64,000 bases of DNA from Piscinibacterium candidicorallinum (GCF_047549485.1 NZ_CP180191.1:310001-374000), one strand, 5' to 3'; numbered from the stretch's first letter, positions 9,728-18,935 are shown. Translations and numbers: made by a program. Notes: generated by a model from the sequence alone, not told the origin.

Positions 9728-10699
9728 TCACGCCGCCAGGTACTGCGCGTACTTGTAGTAGAGCGGCAGGCCGAAGAGCAGGTTGAAGGGCAGAGTCACG
9801 CCCAGGGACGCGGTGAGGTAGATGCCCGGATTGGCCTCGGGCAGGGAGGCCCGGCAGGCGGCCGGTGCGTCGATGAACGAGGCGCTCGCACAGATCGCGC
9901 CGAACACGAAGCTGCCCCCCACACCCAGCCCGACCCAGTGCGCCAGGGTCACGCCCGCGATGCCGTTGACGATCGGCATCAGCACCCCGAAGCCCGCCAT
10001 GAAGACACCCACCTCCTTGAAGGCGCGCGCCTGGCGCGCCGCGGTGATGCCCATTTCCAGCAGGAACAGCATCAGCATGCCGCGGAACAGGCTCTCGTAG
10101 AAGGGACTGATCTGCTGCCACTGCGTGTCGGTGGCGATGTAGCCGATCAGCATGCCGCCCGCGAGCAGCAGAATGCCCCGGCCGCGGATCACGCTGAGCA
10201 TCAGCTCGCCGGCATGGATGCCGCCCTTGGCCTGGCCCATGGCGACCCGCGCAATCACCAGCGAATAGATCACGCCGAACTCCATGAGCGCCACCATGGC
10301 GGCCATGTAGCCCTCGGCGGGCGTGTTCATCGCCTTTGCAAAGGCGATCGAGGCGAAGAAGGTCGCAGTGGACACGGAACCATAGTGCGCAGCGATCGCC
10401 GCCGAGTTCGAGATGTCGAAGCGCCCAAGGCGGCGCATGATCAGGTAGACCACGGTGGGGATGGCAAAGGTCATCAGCAGCGTGATGCCCAGCAAGGGCA
10501 CCACGGCCCCCAGATCAGCCTTGGCGAGCTCGCGGCCGCCGGTCATGCCCAGCGAGAACAGCAGATAGATCGAGAGCAGCTTGATCACTGCCTCGGGCAG
10601 CTCAAGCTCGCTCTTGACGAAGCCGGCCACCGCGCCGATCAGGAAGGCCAGCACGATGGGCTGGAGCAGGTTGGTCAGAAGCAGATCAAAGCCCGGCAT
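9728..10699 (-). CDS. SbtA-like sodium-dependent bicarbonate permease
   Basis: This 323-residue protein has about ten hydrophobic segments and the repeated features of the Sbt_1 (formerly DUF897) family, including SIYLLFSLGMTGGREL and AAIAAHYGSVSTATF. Cyanobacterial SbtA takes up bicarbonate with sodium; heterotrophic homologues are assigned by similarity and their substrate is less certain. It is divergent from a LysR-type regulator, the usual arrangement for a regulator controlling its neighbour. Confidence 0.85.
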   Translation of the reverse strand: MPGFDLLLTNLLQPIVLAFLIGAVAGFVKSELELPEAVIKLLSIYLLFSLGMTGGRELAKADLGAVVPLLGITLLMTFAIPTVVYLIMRRLGRFDISNSAAIAAHYGSVSTATFFASIAFAKAMNTPAEGYMAAMVALMEFGVIYSLVIARVAMGQAKGGIHAGELMLSVIRGRGILLLAGGMLIGYIATDTQWQQISPFYESLFRGMLMLFLLEMGITAARQARAFKEVGVFMAGFGVLMPIVNGIAGVTLAHWVGLGVGGSFVFGAICASASFIDAPAACRASLPEANPGIYLTASLGVTLPFNLLFGLPLYYKYAQYLAA

Positions 10700-10773
10700 G
10701 GCGTTTCCCTGGAGCGTGGTTTGTGTGCTGGCCGCGCATCCTAGGGGTGGATCATCATTGCTTCCAGTTCAAT

Positions 10774-10791
10774 GAATGAACACAATCATTC
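10774..10791. promoter_or_regulatory. Inverted repeat between permease and LysR genes
   Basis: GAATGA and TCATTC arms flank ACACAA, a perfect 6-6-6 inverted repeat in the divergent promoter region. It overlaps the first codons of the longest possible LysR reading frame, which supports the later GTG start. It is the best candidate LysR-type operator here. Confidence 0.45.
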
Positions 10792-10817
10792 TGTTTGATC
10801 AAACATTGAGGTGCGCG

Positions 10818-11732
10818 GTGGCTGCTCTGAACTATCACCATCTGCAGTACTTCTGGGCCATTGCGCACGAGCGCAGCCTCACTCGGGCCGCGCAGCGCTT
10901 GCATGTGTCCCAGTCGGCGCTGTCGATCCAGTTGCGTCAGCTGGAAGACCGCCTGGGCCACGCCTTGTTCGAACGGCGCGGGCGCGGCCTGCACCTGACC
11001 GAGGCCGGACGTATCGCGCTGGACTACGCGGACACGATCTTTCGCTCCGGCGAGGAGCTCGTCAGTCTGCTCAAGGGGCACGGGCAGCGGCGTCAGGTGC
11101 TTCGCATCGGCACCGTAGCCACCCTGTCGCGCAACTTCCAGCTGGGGCTCATCAAGCCGATTCTGGGCCGCAGCGATGTTGAGGTGGTGATCCAGTCTGG
11201 CAGCCTGCGTGAGCTGCTCGCACAATTGAAGGCGCACACGATCGATGTGGTGCTGTCCAACCAGAGCGTGCCGCGTGACGCCGGCAGTTCATGGACCAAC
11301 CACCTGCTGGAGCGGCAGCCGGCGAGCCTCGTGGGCCGACCACCGGGGCGCGGTCAGCGCTTCCGCTTTCCGGAGGATCTGCGCGAGGTGCCGATCGTGC
11401 TGCCCAGCCACAACAGCGCCATGCGACAGGACTTCGACGCCCTGATGGCCCACGCACAGATCCGGCCGATCATCCTGGCCGAGGTGGATGACATGGCGAT
11501 GCTGCGCTTGCTGGCCCGGGAGTCGCCTGGGGTGACGCTGGTGCCGCCGGTGGTGGTGCGCGATGAGCTGCGCTCGCGCGTGCTGGTGGAGCGCTGCCAG
11601 ATTCCGGAGATTGAGGAGCGCTTCTACGCCATCACGCAGGGTCGGCGCTTTCCGCACCCGCTATTGCGTGAGCTGATCGCGTCCCGCGCCGCCACCGAAG
11701 CGCCGCCCGGCAAGGCTCAGCCGAAGCGGTAG
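10818..11732 (+). CDS. LysR family regulator, NhaR-like
   Basis: This 304-residue regulator opens with a LysR helix-turn-helix (NYHHLQYFWAIAHERSLTRA, then LHVSQSALSIQLRQLEDRLG) of the kind seen in NhaR-like members, followed by a substrate-binding domain. I chose GTG at 10818, giving (M)AALNYHH, because TTGAGGTG lies about 6 bp upstream and the ATG 14 codons earlier lies within the inverted repeat. It is divergent from the SbtA-like permease, its probable target. Its end overlaps the DODA-type gene by 16 bp convergently. Confidence 0.88.
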   Translation: MAALNYHHLQYFWAIAHERSLTRAAQRLHVSQSALSIQLRQLEDRLGHALFERRGRGLHLTEAGRIALDYADTIFRSGEELVSLLKGHGQRRQVLRIGTVATLSRNFQLGLIKPILGRSDVEVVIQSGSLRELLAQLKAHTIDVVLSNQSVPRDAGSSWTNHLLERQPASLVGRPPGRGQRFRFPEDLREVPIVLPSHNSAMRQDFDALMAHAQIRPIILAEVDDMAMLRLLARESPGVTLVPPVVVRDELRSRVLVERCQIPEIEERFYAITQGRRFPHPLLRELIASRAATEAPPGKAQPKR

Positions 11733-12523
11733 GCGTCCATGCTGAGCACGCCATCCTGGATGCCGCCGTCGATGCGTTGCACGGCGCGCTGGCTGGCATC
11801 GGTGAACTGCGCACCAGCCGCACCCGCCGCCATCATCAGGGGCAGCAGATGTTCATCGGTGGGGTGGGCGCGCTCGGCATGGGGTGCGCGTCTGCGGTAG
11901 TCCAGCAGGGCGGCCTCGTCACCCGACGTGAGCACGGTCTCGGCCCACTGTGCGAAGGCGGTGGCGTAAGCCGCAGGGGCTGCGCCGCCGCGCCATTCGG
12001 CCAGGTTGTGGGTGAGGCTGCCGGAACCCAGCACCGCCACGCCCTCGTCGCGCAGCGGTTCAAGCGCGCGGCCCAGGGTGTAGGCGCTCGCCGGTGTAGC
12101 GTCGTGCGGCAGGCTCACCTGGAGCGCGGGCTGATCGGCCTGCGGCCGCAGATAGCGCATCGGCACCCATGCACCATGGTCGCGGCCGTGCTGCGGGTTG
12201 GCTGTGGCGGGCAGACCTGCAGCCTGCAGCAGCGCCAGCACCCGCTGGGCCAGCGCAGCGCTGCCGGGCGCGGGGTATTGCAGGGTGTAGAGCTCGGCGG
12301 GATAGCCGCCGAAGTCGTGCACCGTGGCGGGCTGCTCGGCCGCCATGACCTGCAGGCCACGTGTCATCCAGTGGGGGGAGACGATGACCCATGCACGGAC
12401 GTCGTGAAGAGACTCGCCCAGAGCCGAAAGCTTGGGGCCGATGATCCCGGGCTCGATGGCCAGGGTGGGTGCGCCGTGACTGACGAAGAGGCTGGGTGCG
12501 CGTGCGGCGGTGGACGCGTTCAT
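11717..12523 (-). CDS. DODA-type extradiol aromatic ring-opening dioxygenase
   Basis: This 268-residue protein belongs to the 4,5-DOPA dioxygenase/YgiD family of class III extradiol dioxygenases. Metal-binding histidines are visible in VSHGAPT (H16) and SPHWMT (H51), with a further conserved HGRDHGAWVPM. It should open a catechol ring with Fe(II) or Zn(II); the natural substrate is unknown. The start ATG overlaps the stop of the upstream 2OG oxygenase gene by 4 bp, so the two oxygenases are translationally coupled. Confidence 0.9.
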   Translation of the reverse strand: MNASTAARAPSLFVSHGAPTLAIEPGIIGPKLSALGESLHDVRAWVIVSPHWMTRGLQVMAAEQPATVHDFGGYPAELYTLQYPAPGSAALAQRVLALLQAAGLPATANPQHGRDHGAWVPMRYLRPQADQPALQVSLPHDATPASAYTLGRALEPLRDEGVAVLGSGSLTHNLAEWRGGAAPAAYATAFAQWAETVLTSGDEAALLDYRRRAPHAERAHPTDEHLLPLMMAAGAAGAQFTDASQRAVQRIDGGIQDGVLSMDAYRFG

Positions 12524-13275
12524 GGCTTTGGGCCTTGAAAGCCGCCGGCGCGCAGGGTGATGACCAGTGTGTCGCGCCAGCCGCCCGTGTTGTCGGTCGG
12601 CTGGATCGGTGTGCTTTCGTGGATCACGCGTTCGTCATCCAGCAGCAGGACGCTCCACGGTTCGGTCAGGGTGAAGCGCTGACCGGCCGGGCCGTCGGCC
12701 TCGAACACGCGGGTCTCGCCCCCTTTGATGCGGTGGCGCCCCACCAGCAGGACGGCCACGAGGTCCACGCCGTCGCGGTGCGCCCCTTCCGGCGTGGGCC
12801 GGCCAATGCCGTCGGCCGTCGTGATGCGAAAGGGGTGGACCTCGGCGGACCAGGTGTGTGCACCGCGGAGGCTGTCTGCCACGCGCGCCAGAAATCGCAT
12901 CAGTGCATCGAACGCGGGGGCATTCGCCATGGCGGGCGCAAGCGGTTCGAACCAGCGTTCGATGCCGCCGTGCAGTGCGTTGTATTCCACCGGCTGCCAG
13001 TGGGCGCGATGCGGCACGGCGCGCAGTCCATTCGGCGAGACGACGAAGGAGCCGTGCCGCCGGAAGCGGTAGCGTCCCCCGTCCTTCAGATGGGCGTCCG
13101 GGGGTAGATCGTTCCAGTGTGTTGCCAGCGTTGGCAGCGCAAGCTCAGCCGTGTTGACGAGAGGGTTGGTCTGGTGCAGGCCGCGCGCGAGTGCCGCGCT
13201 GTCCAGCACGGCGAAGCCCTGGCGTCGGAGCGTTGCGTCCAGCTGATCGAGCGGCGTGTGTTGCGGAATTAGCAT
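12520..13275 (-). CDS. 2-oxoglutarate/Fe(II) dioxygenase family protein
   Basis: This 251-residue protein matches the 2OG-Fe dioxygenase family that includes bacterial free amino-acid hydroxylases. The facial triad fits H166 and D168 (HRDGVD) and H219 (ERVIHES); R234 in GGWRDTLVITL would hold 2-oxoglutarate. The conserved GGETRVFEADG also fits. The substrate could be a free amino acid, but that is inference from the family. It overlaps the DODA-type gene by 4 bp and is separated from pldA by an AT-richer 111-bp gap that should hold its promoter. Confidence 0.85.
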   Translation of the reverse strand: MLIPQHTPLDQLDATLRRQGFAVLDSAALARGLHQTNPLVNTAELALPTLATHWNDLPPDAHLKDGGRYRFRRHGSFVVSPNGLRAVPHRAHWQPVEYNALHGGIERWFEPLAPAMANAPAFDALMRFLARVADSLRGAHTWSAEVHPFRITTADGIGRPTPEGAHRDGVDLVAVLLVGRHRIKGGETRVFEADGPAGQRFTLTEPWSVLLLDDERVIHESTPIQPTDNTGGWRDTLVITLRAGGFQGPKP

Positions 13276-13280
13276 AAATT

Positions 13281-13386
13281 TGGCTGAATTTAAATGTTAT
13301 TTCTAATAAAAAATGTGGCTTTCCGCATGCCCAGAAAGCTTCTCCGGAATTTCTAGAGTTCAGAAATTTATGGCCGAATTTGATAG
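13281..13386 (-). repeat. Dispersed 3'-end repeat behind pldA
   Basis: This AT-richer segment starts and ends with related 14-base direct repeats, TGGCTGAATTTAAA (13281) and TGGCCGAATTTGAT (13371). The centre carries AAAAAATGTGGCTTTCCGC, nearly identical to the centre of the copy at 59132-59259. It lies directly behind the pldA stop codon. Confidence 0.6.
13308..13339 (-). terminator. Possible rho-independent terminator for the pldA operon
   Basis: On the minus strand GCTTTC pairs with GAAAGC across a 10-base loop and is followed, after a short gap, by six T residues (plus-strand A-run 13308-13313). The stem is short, so the call is moderate. The position behind pldA fits. Confidence 0.45.
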
Positions 13387-14520
13387 TTAGAACCAGTCGT
13401 TGAGCATGATGCCCAGCGAGATACGGCGTAGGCGGCGGTCGTAGTCAATCAGGCTGTCGCCATAGCCGTCCGAGGCCTGCACGTACCAGCGCATCGCGGG
13501 CGAGAAGCCCGTCGGGCGGCTGTAGTCCAGCTGCGCGGCACCCTTGCCGCCGCGGGCGAGGGCATGGCGCAGACTCAGCGTGAGGCGTTGCTCACCCAGC
13601 AGATAGCCCACTCGCAGATCACCGCGGCCCGCGTAGCGATTGATGTCCGGGTTGTCGTCGCCGTCCGCCGCCAGTGCTGAGGTCTTGCGGTCTTCCGGCA
13701 ATCGGTACCAGAGGCGCGCCGATGCCCAGAGGCTGTTGCCGCGGTCAAACGTGCCTTCGACCATCACGCGGTTCCAGCTGCGCGAAAACGGCTGCGAGCG
13801 GCCATTGGACTGATGGTTCAAACCCACCGTGCTCAAGCGGTGTCGCCAGCCGAGGAACTCGCCACCCACCCCGGGCATCGCGAGAAAGGCTTCCGGCTCA
13901 TGGTTGTATTCACGGAAGGGCCGCGAGACCTGCCCGTCATACACCTGCCACCATGCGCGGCCCGTATAGGCCAGAAAGACCACGGCGCGCCCGCCAAACA
14001 GCGGCGGCGATGCGGGGAACTTGATGCTGGTCTGGAATGTGGTCTCCAGATTCTTGCGGCCAAGGAGCTCGGGCGGCAGCGGCACGCCGCCAGACCGCCG
14101 CTGGACATAGGACACAGGCAGCAGGTAGTTCTGGCGATGCGGCAGCAGCGCGAAGGGCTCGTCCCATGCAACCAGCTCCGACACTAGCCGCCGTTCAAGC
14201 GGAGAGCGCTCGACTTCGGGCTTTTCGAGCAGTTGCGCCAGGCGGGTCTTGGACGGCGCGTTCCCGGCTTCACTGCCTTCGGCCAGGATGCTGGACGCCG
14301 CGTGGGATGCCGGTCTGGTGAGCAGCTCCAGACAGCGCCGCCGCAGCTCGAGCACGGTGGTCTCCGGGGCAGCGAGCGCGATTTCGCGCAGCAGGCACTG
14401 CTCCGGTGTCTCCTTCGCTGCCGGGTCGGCCGCTGAGGCAGGCGCCTGCGCGAGCATCAGCCCGCACGCGCCGAGACCAGCCAGGCCGGCGGTCAGGGCG
14501 CGGCGAGGCTTGAAGCTCAC
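13387..14520 (-). CDS. pldA: Outer-membrane phospholipase A
   Basis: This 377-residue protein has a signal peptide (residues 1-30, ending APASA) and a beta-barrel phospholipase domain. The catalytic residues fit H236 and S238 in NHQSNGRSQPFSRSWN, and N250 lies 12 residues after the serine, the same spacing as H142, S144 and N156 of E. coli OMPLA. The protein ends in a terminal Phe (NDWF), as expected for barrel insertion. It hydrolyses phospholipids that reach the outer leaflet. Between the signal peptide and the barrel there is an extra stretch of about 90 residues. The start is GTG and overlaps the upstream stop by 4 bp. Confidence 0.93.
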   Translation of the reverse strand: MSFKPRRALTAGLAGLGACGLMLAQAPASAADPAAKETPEQCLLREIALAAPETTVLELRRRCLELLTRPASHAASSILAEGSEAGNAPSKTRLAQLLEKPEVERSPLERRLVSELVAWDEPFALLPHRQNYLLPVSYVQRRSGGVPLPPELLGRKNLETTFQTSIKFPASPPLFGGRAVVFLAYTGRAWWQVYDGQVSRPFREYNHEPEAFLAMPGVGGEFLGWRHRLSTVGLNHQSNGRSQPFSRSWNRVMVEGTFDRGNSLWASARLWYRLPEDRKTSALAADGDDNPDINRYAGRGDLRVGYLLGEQRLTLSLRHALARGGKGAAQLDYSRPTGFSPAMRWYVQASDGYGDSLIDYDRRLRRISLGIMLNDWF

Positions 14521-17500
14521 ACGAGCACCCGCTCGATGCCGCCGTCGTTGGCGCGCTTCACGTACTCAGGCATCCACTGCTCGCCCAGCACATGCTTGGC
14601 GATCTCGACCACGATGTAGTCCGCCTCCAGCAGGCCGTTGTTCAGGTCATTGCCGTAGCGGGAGAGACCCTGCAGGCAGCTCGGGCAGCTGGTGAGGATC
14701 TTGGTGGCACCGCCGTTGGCCGTGGTCGGCGCCTGTCCATGGCTGGCGGCCAGCGCGGCGAGCTGCTGCTCGTTCTTGCGCAGCTCCTCTTCCTTGCGGA
14801 AGCGCACCTGGGTGGAAATGTCGGGCCGAGTCACGGCCAAGGTGCCGCTCTCGCCGCAGCAGCGCTCGCTCTTGAGCACGGTGTCGCCCACCAGCGCCTT
14901 GACGGTCTTCATCGGGTCCTGCTGCTTCATGGGGCTGTGGCAGGGGTCGTGGTACAGGTACTGCCCGCCATTCTCGAGCTTCACACCCTTTTCGAGCAGG
15001 TATTCGTGGATGTCGATGATCCGGCAGCCCGGGAAGATCTTGTCGAATTCATAGCCCTGCAGCTGGTCGTAGCAGGTGCCGCAGCTCACCACCACGGTCT
15101 TGATGTCCAGGTAGTTCAGGGTGTTGGCCACGCGGTGGAACAGCACCCGGTTGTCGGTGATGATCTTGTCGGCCTTGTCGAACTGGCCGCTGCCGCGCTG
15201 CGGATAGCCGCAGCACAGATAACCCGGCGGCAGCACCGTCTGCACGCCCACGTGCCAGAGCATGGCCTGCGTGGCCAGACCCACCTGGCTGAACAGGCGT
15301 TCGCTGCCGCAGCCCGGGAAATAGAACACCGCCTCGCTCTCGCTGGTGGTGGCCTTCGGGTCGCGGATGATCGGCACGTAGTTCGCGTCTTCGATGTCCA
15401 GCAGCTTGCGTGCGGCCTGCTTGGGCAGGCCGCCGGGCATCTTCTTGTTCACGAAGTGGACGACCTGCTCCTTGATCGGCGCGCGGCCCACGGTGGCCGG
15501 CGGCTTGGCTGTTTGCTTGCGGCCGAGTGTCTTGAGCAGGTCAGTGGCGATGCGCTGCGCCTTGTAGCCAATGCCCACCATGCCCGCTCTCACCGCATTG
15601 ATCGTCGTCGGATCGGTAGCGTTGAGGAAGAACATTGCTGCAGCATTTCCGGGGTTGAAGCTTTTCTTCCCCATCTTGCGCAGCAGGTTGCGCATGTTCA
15701 TGGACACATCGCCAAAGTCGATGTCCACCGGGCAGGGGTTCACGCACTTGTGGCACACCGTGCAGTGGTCGGCCACGTCCTCGAACTCCTCCCAATGCTT
15801 CAGGCTCACGCCGCGGCGCGTCTGCTCCTCGTAAAGAAAGGCCTCGATCAGCAGCGAGGTGGCGAGGATCTTGTTGCGCGGCGAGTAAAGCAGGTTCGCG
15901 CGCGGCACATGCGTGGCGCACACCGGCTTGCACTTGCCGCAGCGCAGGCAGTCCTTGACGCTGTCGGCAATCGCGCCGATGTCGCTCTTCTGCATGATGA
16001 GCGACTCATGCCCCATGAGCCCAAAGCTGGGCGTGTAGGCGTGGCGCAGGTCGCTGGCCAGCCCCTCGGCCGCTGGCATGAGCTTGCCCTTGTTGAAGCG
16101 GCCTTCAGGGTCCACGCGGCGCTTGTAGTCATGGAAGGGGCGTGTTTCCTCGTCGGTCAGGAACTCGTACTTCGTGATGCCGATGCCGTGCTCACCGCTG
16201 ATCACGCCGTTCAGGTTGCGGGCGATCTGCATGATCCGGCCCACCGTCTCATTGGCCTCCTGCAGCATTTCGTAGTGATCCGAATTCACCGGCAGGTTGG
16301 TGTGCACATTGCCGTCGCCGGCGTGCATGTGCAGGGCCACGAACACCCGACCGCGCAGCACCTCCTTGTGGCGCTTGTCCAGCTCGGCCACGATGGGCGC
16401 AAAGGCGCTGCCGGCAAAGATGCCGGCCAGCCGCGCCTTGAGCTCGCGCTTGTAGCTCACTCGGATGGTGCGGTCCTGCAGCACGCTGAACAGGGTCGCA
16501 CTGGGCGATGTGGCCGCACGCACGGCGCACTCGCGTACCGCTTCCGGGTCCACGCCCAGGCGCGCCAGCTCGTCGAGCACGTCGGCGAGCTTTTCGTCCA
16601 TGTGTGTGAGCAGGTAGCTCCAGCGGTCGGTCACCTGATCGAGCAGCCCCAGGGCCTGGCCGACGCGGTCGCCCAGCACTTCATCGCGCGGCAGGCGGTC
16701 CAGCTCGGCGTCGCCGCCCTTGCCCAGGGGCAGGAGATCAGGTTCGTCGAACAGGCGCGCAAAGGCATCCACCAGACGAAGTTTGTTCTTGATGGACAGC
16801 TCGATGTTCAGCCGCTCGATCGCCTCGGTGTACTCGCCCATGCGATCCAGCGGGATCACCACGTCTTCGTTGATCTTGAAGGCGTTTGTATGCTTGGCAA
16901 TCGCAGCCGTACGGGCGCGGTCAAGCCAGAACTTCTTGCGTGCCTCGGCACTAACAGCCACGAAGCCCTCGCCCACGCGGGCATTGGCCATGCGCACCAC
17001 CTCGCTGGCGGCGCGGGCCACGGCGTCGTCATCGTCGCCGACGATGTCGCCGATCAGCACCATCTTGGGCAGGGTGGCGCGCTTGCTCTTGGTGCTGTAG
17101 CCCACCGCGCGCAGATAGCGCTCGTCCAGGTGCTCCAGCCCAGCCAGGATCGCGCCGCCCGCGCGGGCCTGGGCATCCATGTAGTCCTTGATCTCGACGA
17201 TCGAGGGCACAGCATCCTTGGCCTGACCGAAGAACTCCAGACACACGGTACGGATGTGCTTGGGCATGCGGTGCAGAACCCACACCGCACTCGTGATCAG
17301 GCCGTCGCAGCCTTCCTTCTGGATGCCTGGCAGACCGGCGAGGAACTTGTCGGTGACATCCTTGCCCAGGCCCACCTTGCGGAAGCGGTGACCCTCGACC
17401 ACAAGCGTCTCGCGCTTGAGCTCGCGCGCCTTGGCAAAAGGCTTGGCGCCGTCCTTCCAGACCAGCTCGAAGCTGGCCAGAGGCGCATCATGGATCTTGC

Positions 17501-18560
17501 CCAGGTTGTGGTCGATGCGCGTGACTTCGAGCCAGTTGCCCTGCGGGTCCACCATCCTCCAGCTCAGCAGGTTGTCCAGCGCGGTGCCCCAGAGCACGGC
17601 CTTCTTGCCGCCGGCGTTCATGGCGATGTTGCCGCCGATGCAGGACGCTTCCGCGCTGGTGGGGTCCACCGCAAATACGTAGCCGTTGGCGTCGGCAATG
17701 TCCGACACACGCTTGGTGACCACACCGGCGCCCGAGAACACGGTGGCGAAGTCCTTGGGGGCATCTTCAAGCTGGCCGTTGCCCGCCGGCAGCTGCGGGC
17801 GCTTGCTGACCTGCCCGAGGTCTTCGAGCTTCTCGGTGTTGATGACGGCGCTGGTCCAGACGAGCGGAATGGCGCCGCCCGTGTAGCCCGTGCCACCTCC
17901 GCGCGGGATGATGGTCAGGCCGAGTTCGATGCAGCCACGTACCAGACCGGGAATCTCGTCTTCGCTGTCCGGCGTGAGCACCACAAAGGGATATTCCACG
18001 CGCCAGTCGGTGGCGTCTGTCACGTGGCTCACGCGAGAAAGGCCGTCGAACTTGATGTTGTCCTTGGCGGTCACGCGCCCCAGCACGCGCCGGGTTTTCT
18101 CGCGCAGATCCCAGGTGGCACGAAAGCGCTCTTCGAAACGGTGCACCGCCTCGCGCGCTGCCTTGAGCAGGATTTCCACCTTGCGCGAGCGATCCTGGCT
18201 CACTGCGTCGAAGTGCTCGCGCGCATCGGCAGCGCGGCGCTTCTCGATCTCGTTGAGCCGATGGTGCAGCGCCTCGATCAGCATCGCGCGGCGCTTGCGG
18301 TTGTCCAGCAGGTCGTCCTGCAGGTAGGGGTTGCGCTCCAGGACCCAGATATCTCCGAGTACCTCGTAAAGCATGCGAGCGGACCGGCCCGTGCGACGTT
18401 CGGCGCGCAGTTCGTCCAGTACGCGCCAGGCATCTTCGCCCAGAAGGCGAATCACGATCTCGCGGTCAGAGAAGCTCGTGTAGTTGTACGGAATCTCGCG
18501 TAGACGCACGGGATCCGTGGTCTGTGGAAGCAGGTTCGACAGCGCGGTGGGGGCGTTCAT
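14517..18560 (-). CDS. FAD-binding and Fe-S oxidoreductase (DUF3683 fusion)
   Basis: This 1347-residue protein joins what are often separate GlcD- and GlcF-like subunits. After an N-terminal DUF3683 region (about 1-185) comes a FAD-binding domain with IPRGGGTGYTGGAIPL (about 215-230), then the FAD-oxidase C-terminal half. Two ferredoxin clusters follow: CLRCGKCKPVC (about 870) and CTVCHKCVNPCPVD (about 931-945). Two CCG-type domains end the protein (CCGYPQRGSG about 1115, CCGESG about 1231, plus CPSC near 1293). It probably oxidises a 2-hydroxy acid such as D-lactate or glycolate and passes electrons to the quinone pool; the substrate is inferred. ATG at 18560 gives MNAPTALSNL. It overlaps pldA by 4 bp (GTGA). 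Confidence 0.9.
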   Translation of the reverse strand: MNAPTALSNLLPQTTDPVRLREIPYNYTSFSDREIVIRLLGEDAWRVLDELRAERRTGRSARMLYEVLGDIWVLERNPYLQDDLLDNRKRRAMLIEALHHRLNEIEKRRAADAREHFDAVSQDRSRKVEILLKAAREAVHRFEERFRATWDLREKTRRVLGRVTAKDNIKFDGLSRVSHVTDATDWRVEYPFVVLTPDSEDEIPGLVRGCIELGLTIIPRGGGTGYTGGAIPLVWTSAVINTEKLEDLGQVSKRPQLPAGNGQLEDAPKDFATVFSGAGVVTKRVSDIADANGYVFAVDPTSAEASCIGGNIAMNAGGKKAVLWGTALDNLLSWRMVDPQGNWLEVTRIDHNLGKIHDAPLASFELVWKDGAKPFAKARELKRETLVVEGHRFRKVGLGKDVTDKFLAGLPGIQKEGCDGLITSAVWVLHRMPKHIRTVCLEFFGQAKDAVPSIVEIKDYMDAQARAGGAILAGLEHLDERYLRAVGYSTKSKRATLPKMVLIGDIVGDDDDAVARAASEVVRMANARVGEGFVAVSAEARKKFWLDRARTAAIAKHTNAFKINEDVVIPLDRMGEYTEAIERLNIELSIKNKLRLVDAFARLFDEPDLLPLGKGGDAELDRLPRDEVLGDRVGQALGLLDQVTDRWSYLLTHMDEKLADVLDELARLGVDPEAVRECAVRAATSPSATLFSVLQDRTIRVSYKRELKARLAGIFAGSAFAPIVAELDKRHKEVLRGRVFVALHMHAGDGNVHTNLPVNSDHYEMLQEANETVGRIMQIARNLNGVISGEHGIGITKYEFLTDEETRPFHDYKRRVDPEGRFNKGKLMPAAEGLASDLRHAYTPSFGLMGHESLIMQKSDIGAIADSVKDCLRCGKCKPVCATHVPRANLLYSPRNKILATSLLIEAFLYEEQTRRGVSLKHWEEFEDVADHCTVCHKCVNPCPVDIDFGDVSMNMRNLLRKMGKKSFNPGNAAAMFFLNATDPTTINAVRAGMVGIGYKAQRIATDLLKTLGRKQTAKPPATVGRAPIKEQVVHFVNKKMPGGLPKQAARKLLDIEDANYVPIIRDPKATTSESEAVFYFPGCGSERLFSQVGLATQAMLWHVGVQTVLPPGYLCCGYPQRGSGQFDKADKIITDNRVLFHRVANTLNYLDIKTVVVSCGTCYDQLQGYEFDKIFPGCRIIDIHEYLLEKGVKLENGGQYLYHDPCHSPMKQQDPMKTVKALVGDTVLKSERCCGESGTLAVTRPDISTQVRFRKEEELRKNEQQLAALAASHGQAPTTANGGATKILTSCPSCLQGLSRYGNDLNNGLLEADYIVVEIAKHVLGEQWMPEYVKRANDGGIERVLV

Positions 18561-18935
18561 GGGTGGTGTCTGGGTCGGAGGGGCGCAGCCCGCGCGCGGT
18601 GCTGCGCGGTTGGCGCGGCCCTGCAGGCATTGGGGCGCACCTCCTGATGCAAGGACGTCCCTTGGGAGCAGGAGTTTATTCCCTGCGTAACCCCTTTGTT
18701 GCGGCGCAGCGCCGCGCAAACCCGCATGGGGCGTGGGGTTGCTGGCGCCTGCCACTGCAGCGCGGCTTCTGCAAAGAGCTTATGCCAGCCAATTTGCAGT
18801 CTTTGGAATAACCAATCGCGATTCGCCGCGCATAGCGCAATGACTGGCTCCGCATACTGCGCTGCACAAGCCGGAACTCGCAACGGGCCAACGCAGGTCG
18901 GTGGTGGGCCGGGGACAAGTACAGGAGTCTTGACC
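18561..18935. other. Intergenic region between the FAD/Fe-S gene and sbp
   Basis: This 375-bp divergent gap holds no convincing gene. It contains a TTTATTCC element (18676-18683), a GGAATAACC element (18805-18813) and a LysR-type box (18806-18824), all consistent with a regulated sulfate-uptake promoter. Short open frames in it lack ribosome sites and protein-like composition. Confidence 0.5.
18806..18824 (+). promoter_or_regulatory. Candidate CysB (LysR-type) box upstream of sbp
   Basis: GAAT-N11-ATTC is a T-N11-A box with 4-bp inverted arms, the standard layout for LysR-type regulators such as CysB. It starts 130 bp before the first sulfate-binding protein. The overlapping GGAATAACC resembles GGGATAACC found upstream of cysI at about 25644. 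That CysB binds here is inference. Confidence 0.4.

Noticed and set aside
14592..18503. A 1303-codon open frame on the plus strand
   Set aside because: It is the exact antisense of the FAD/Fe-S fusion gene, which has clear domains. Long antisense frames are common in GC-rich DNA; the product is His/Val/Ala-rich with no recognisable domain.
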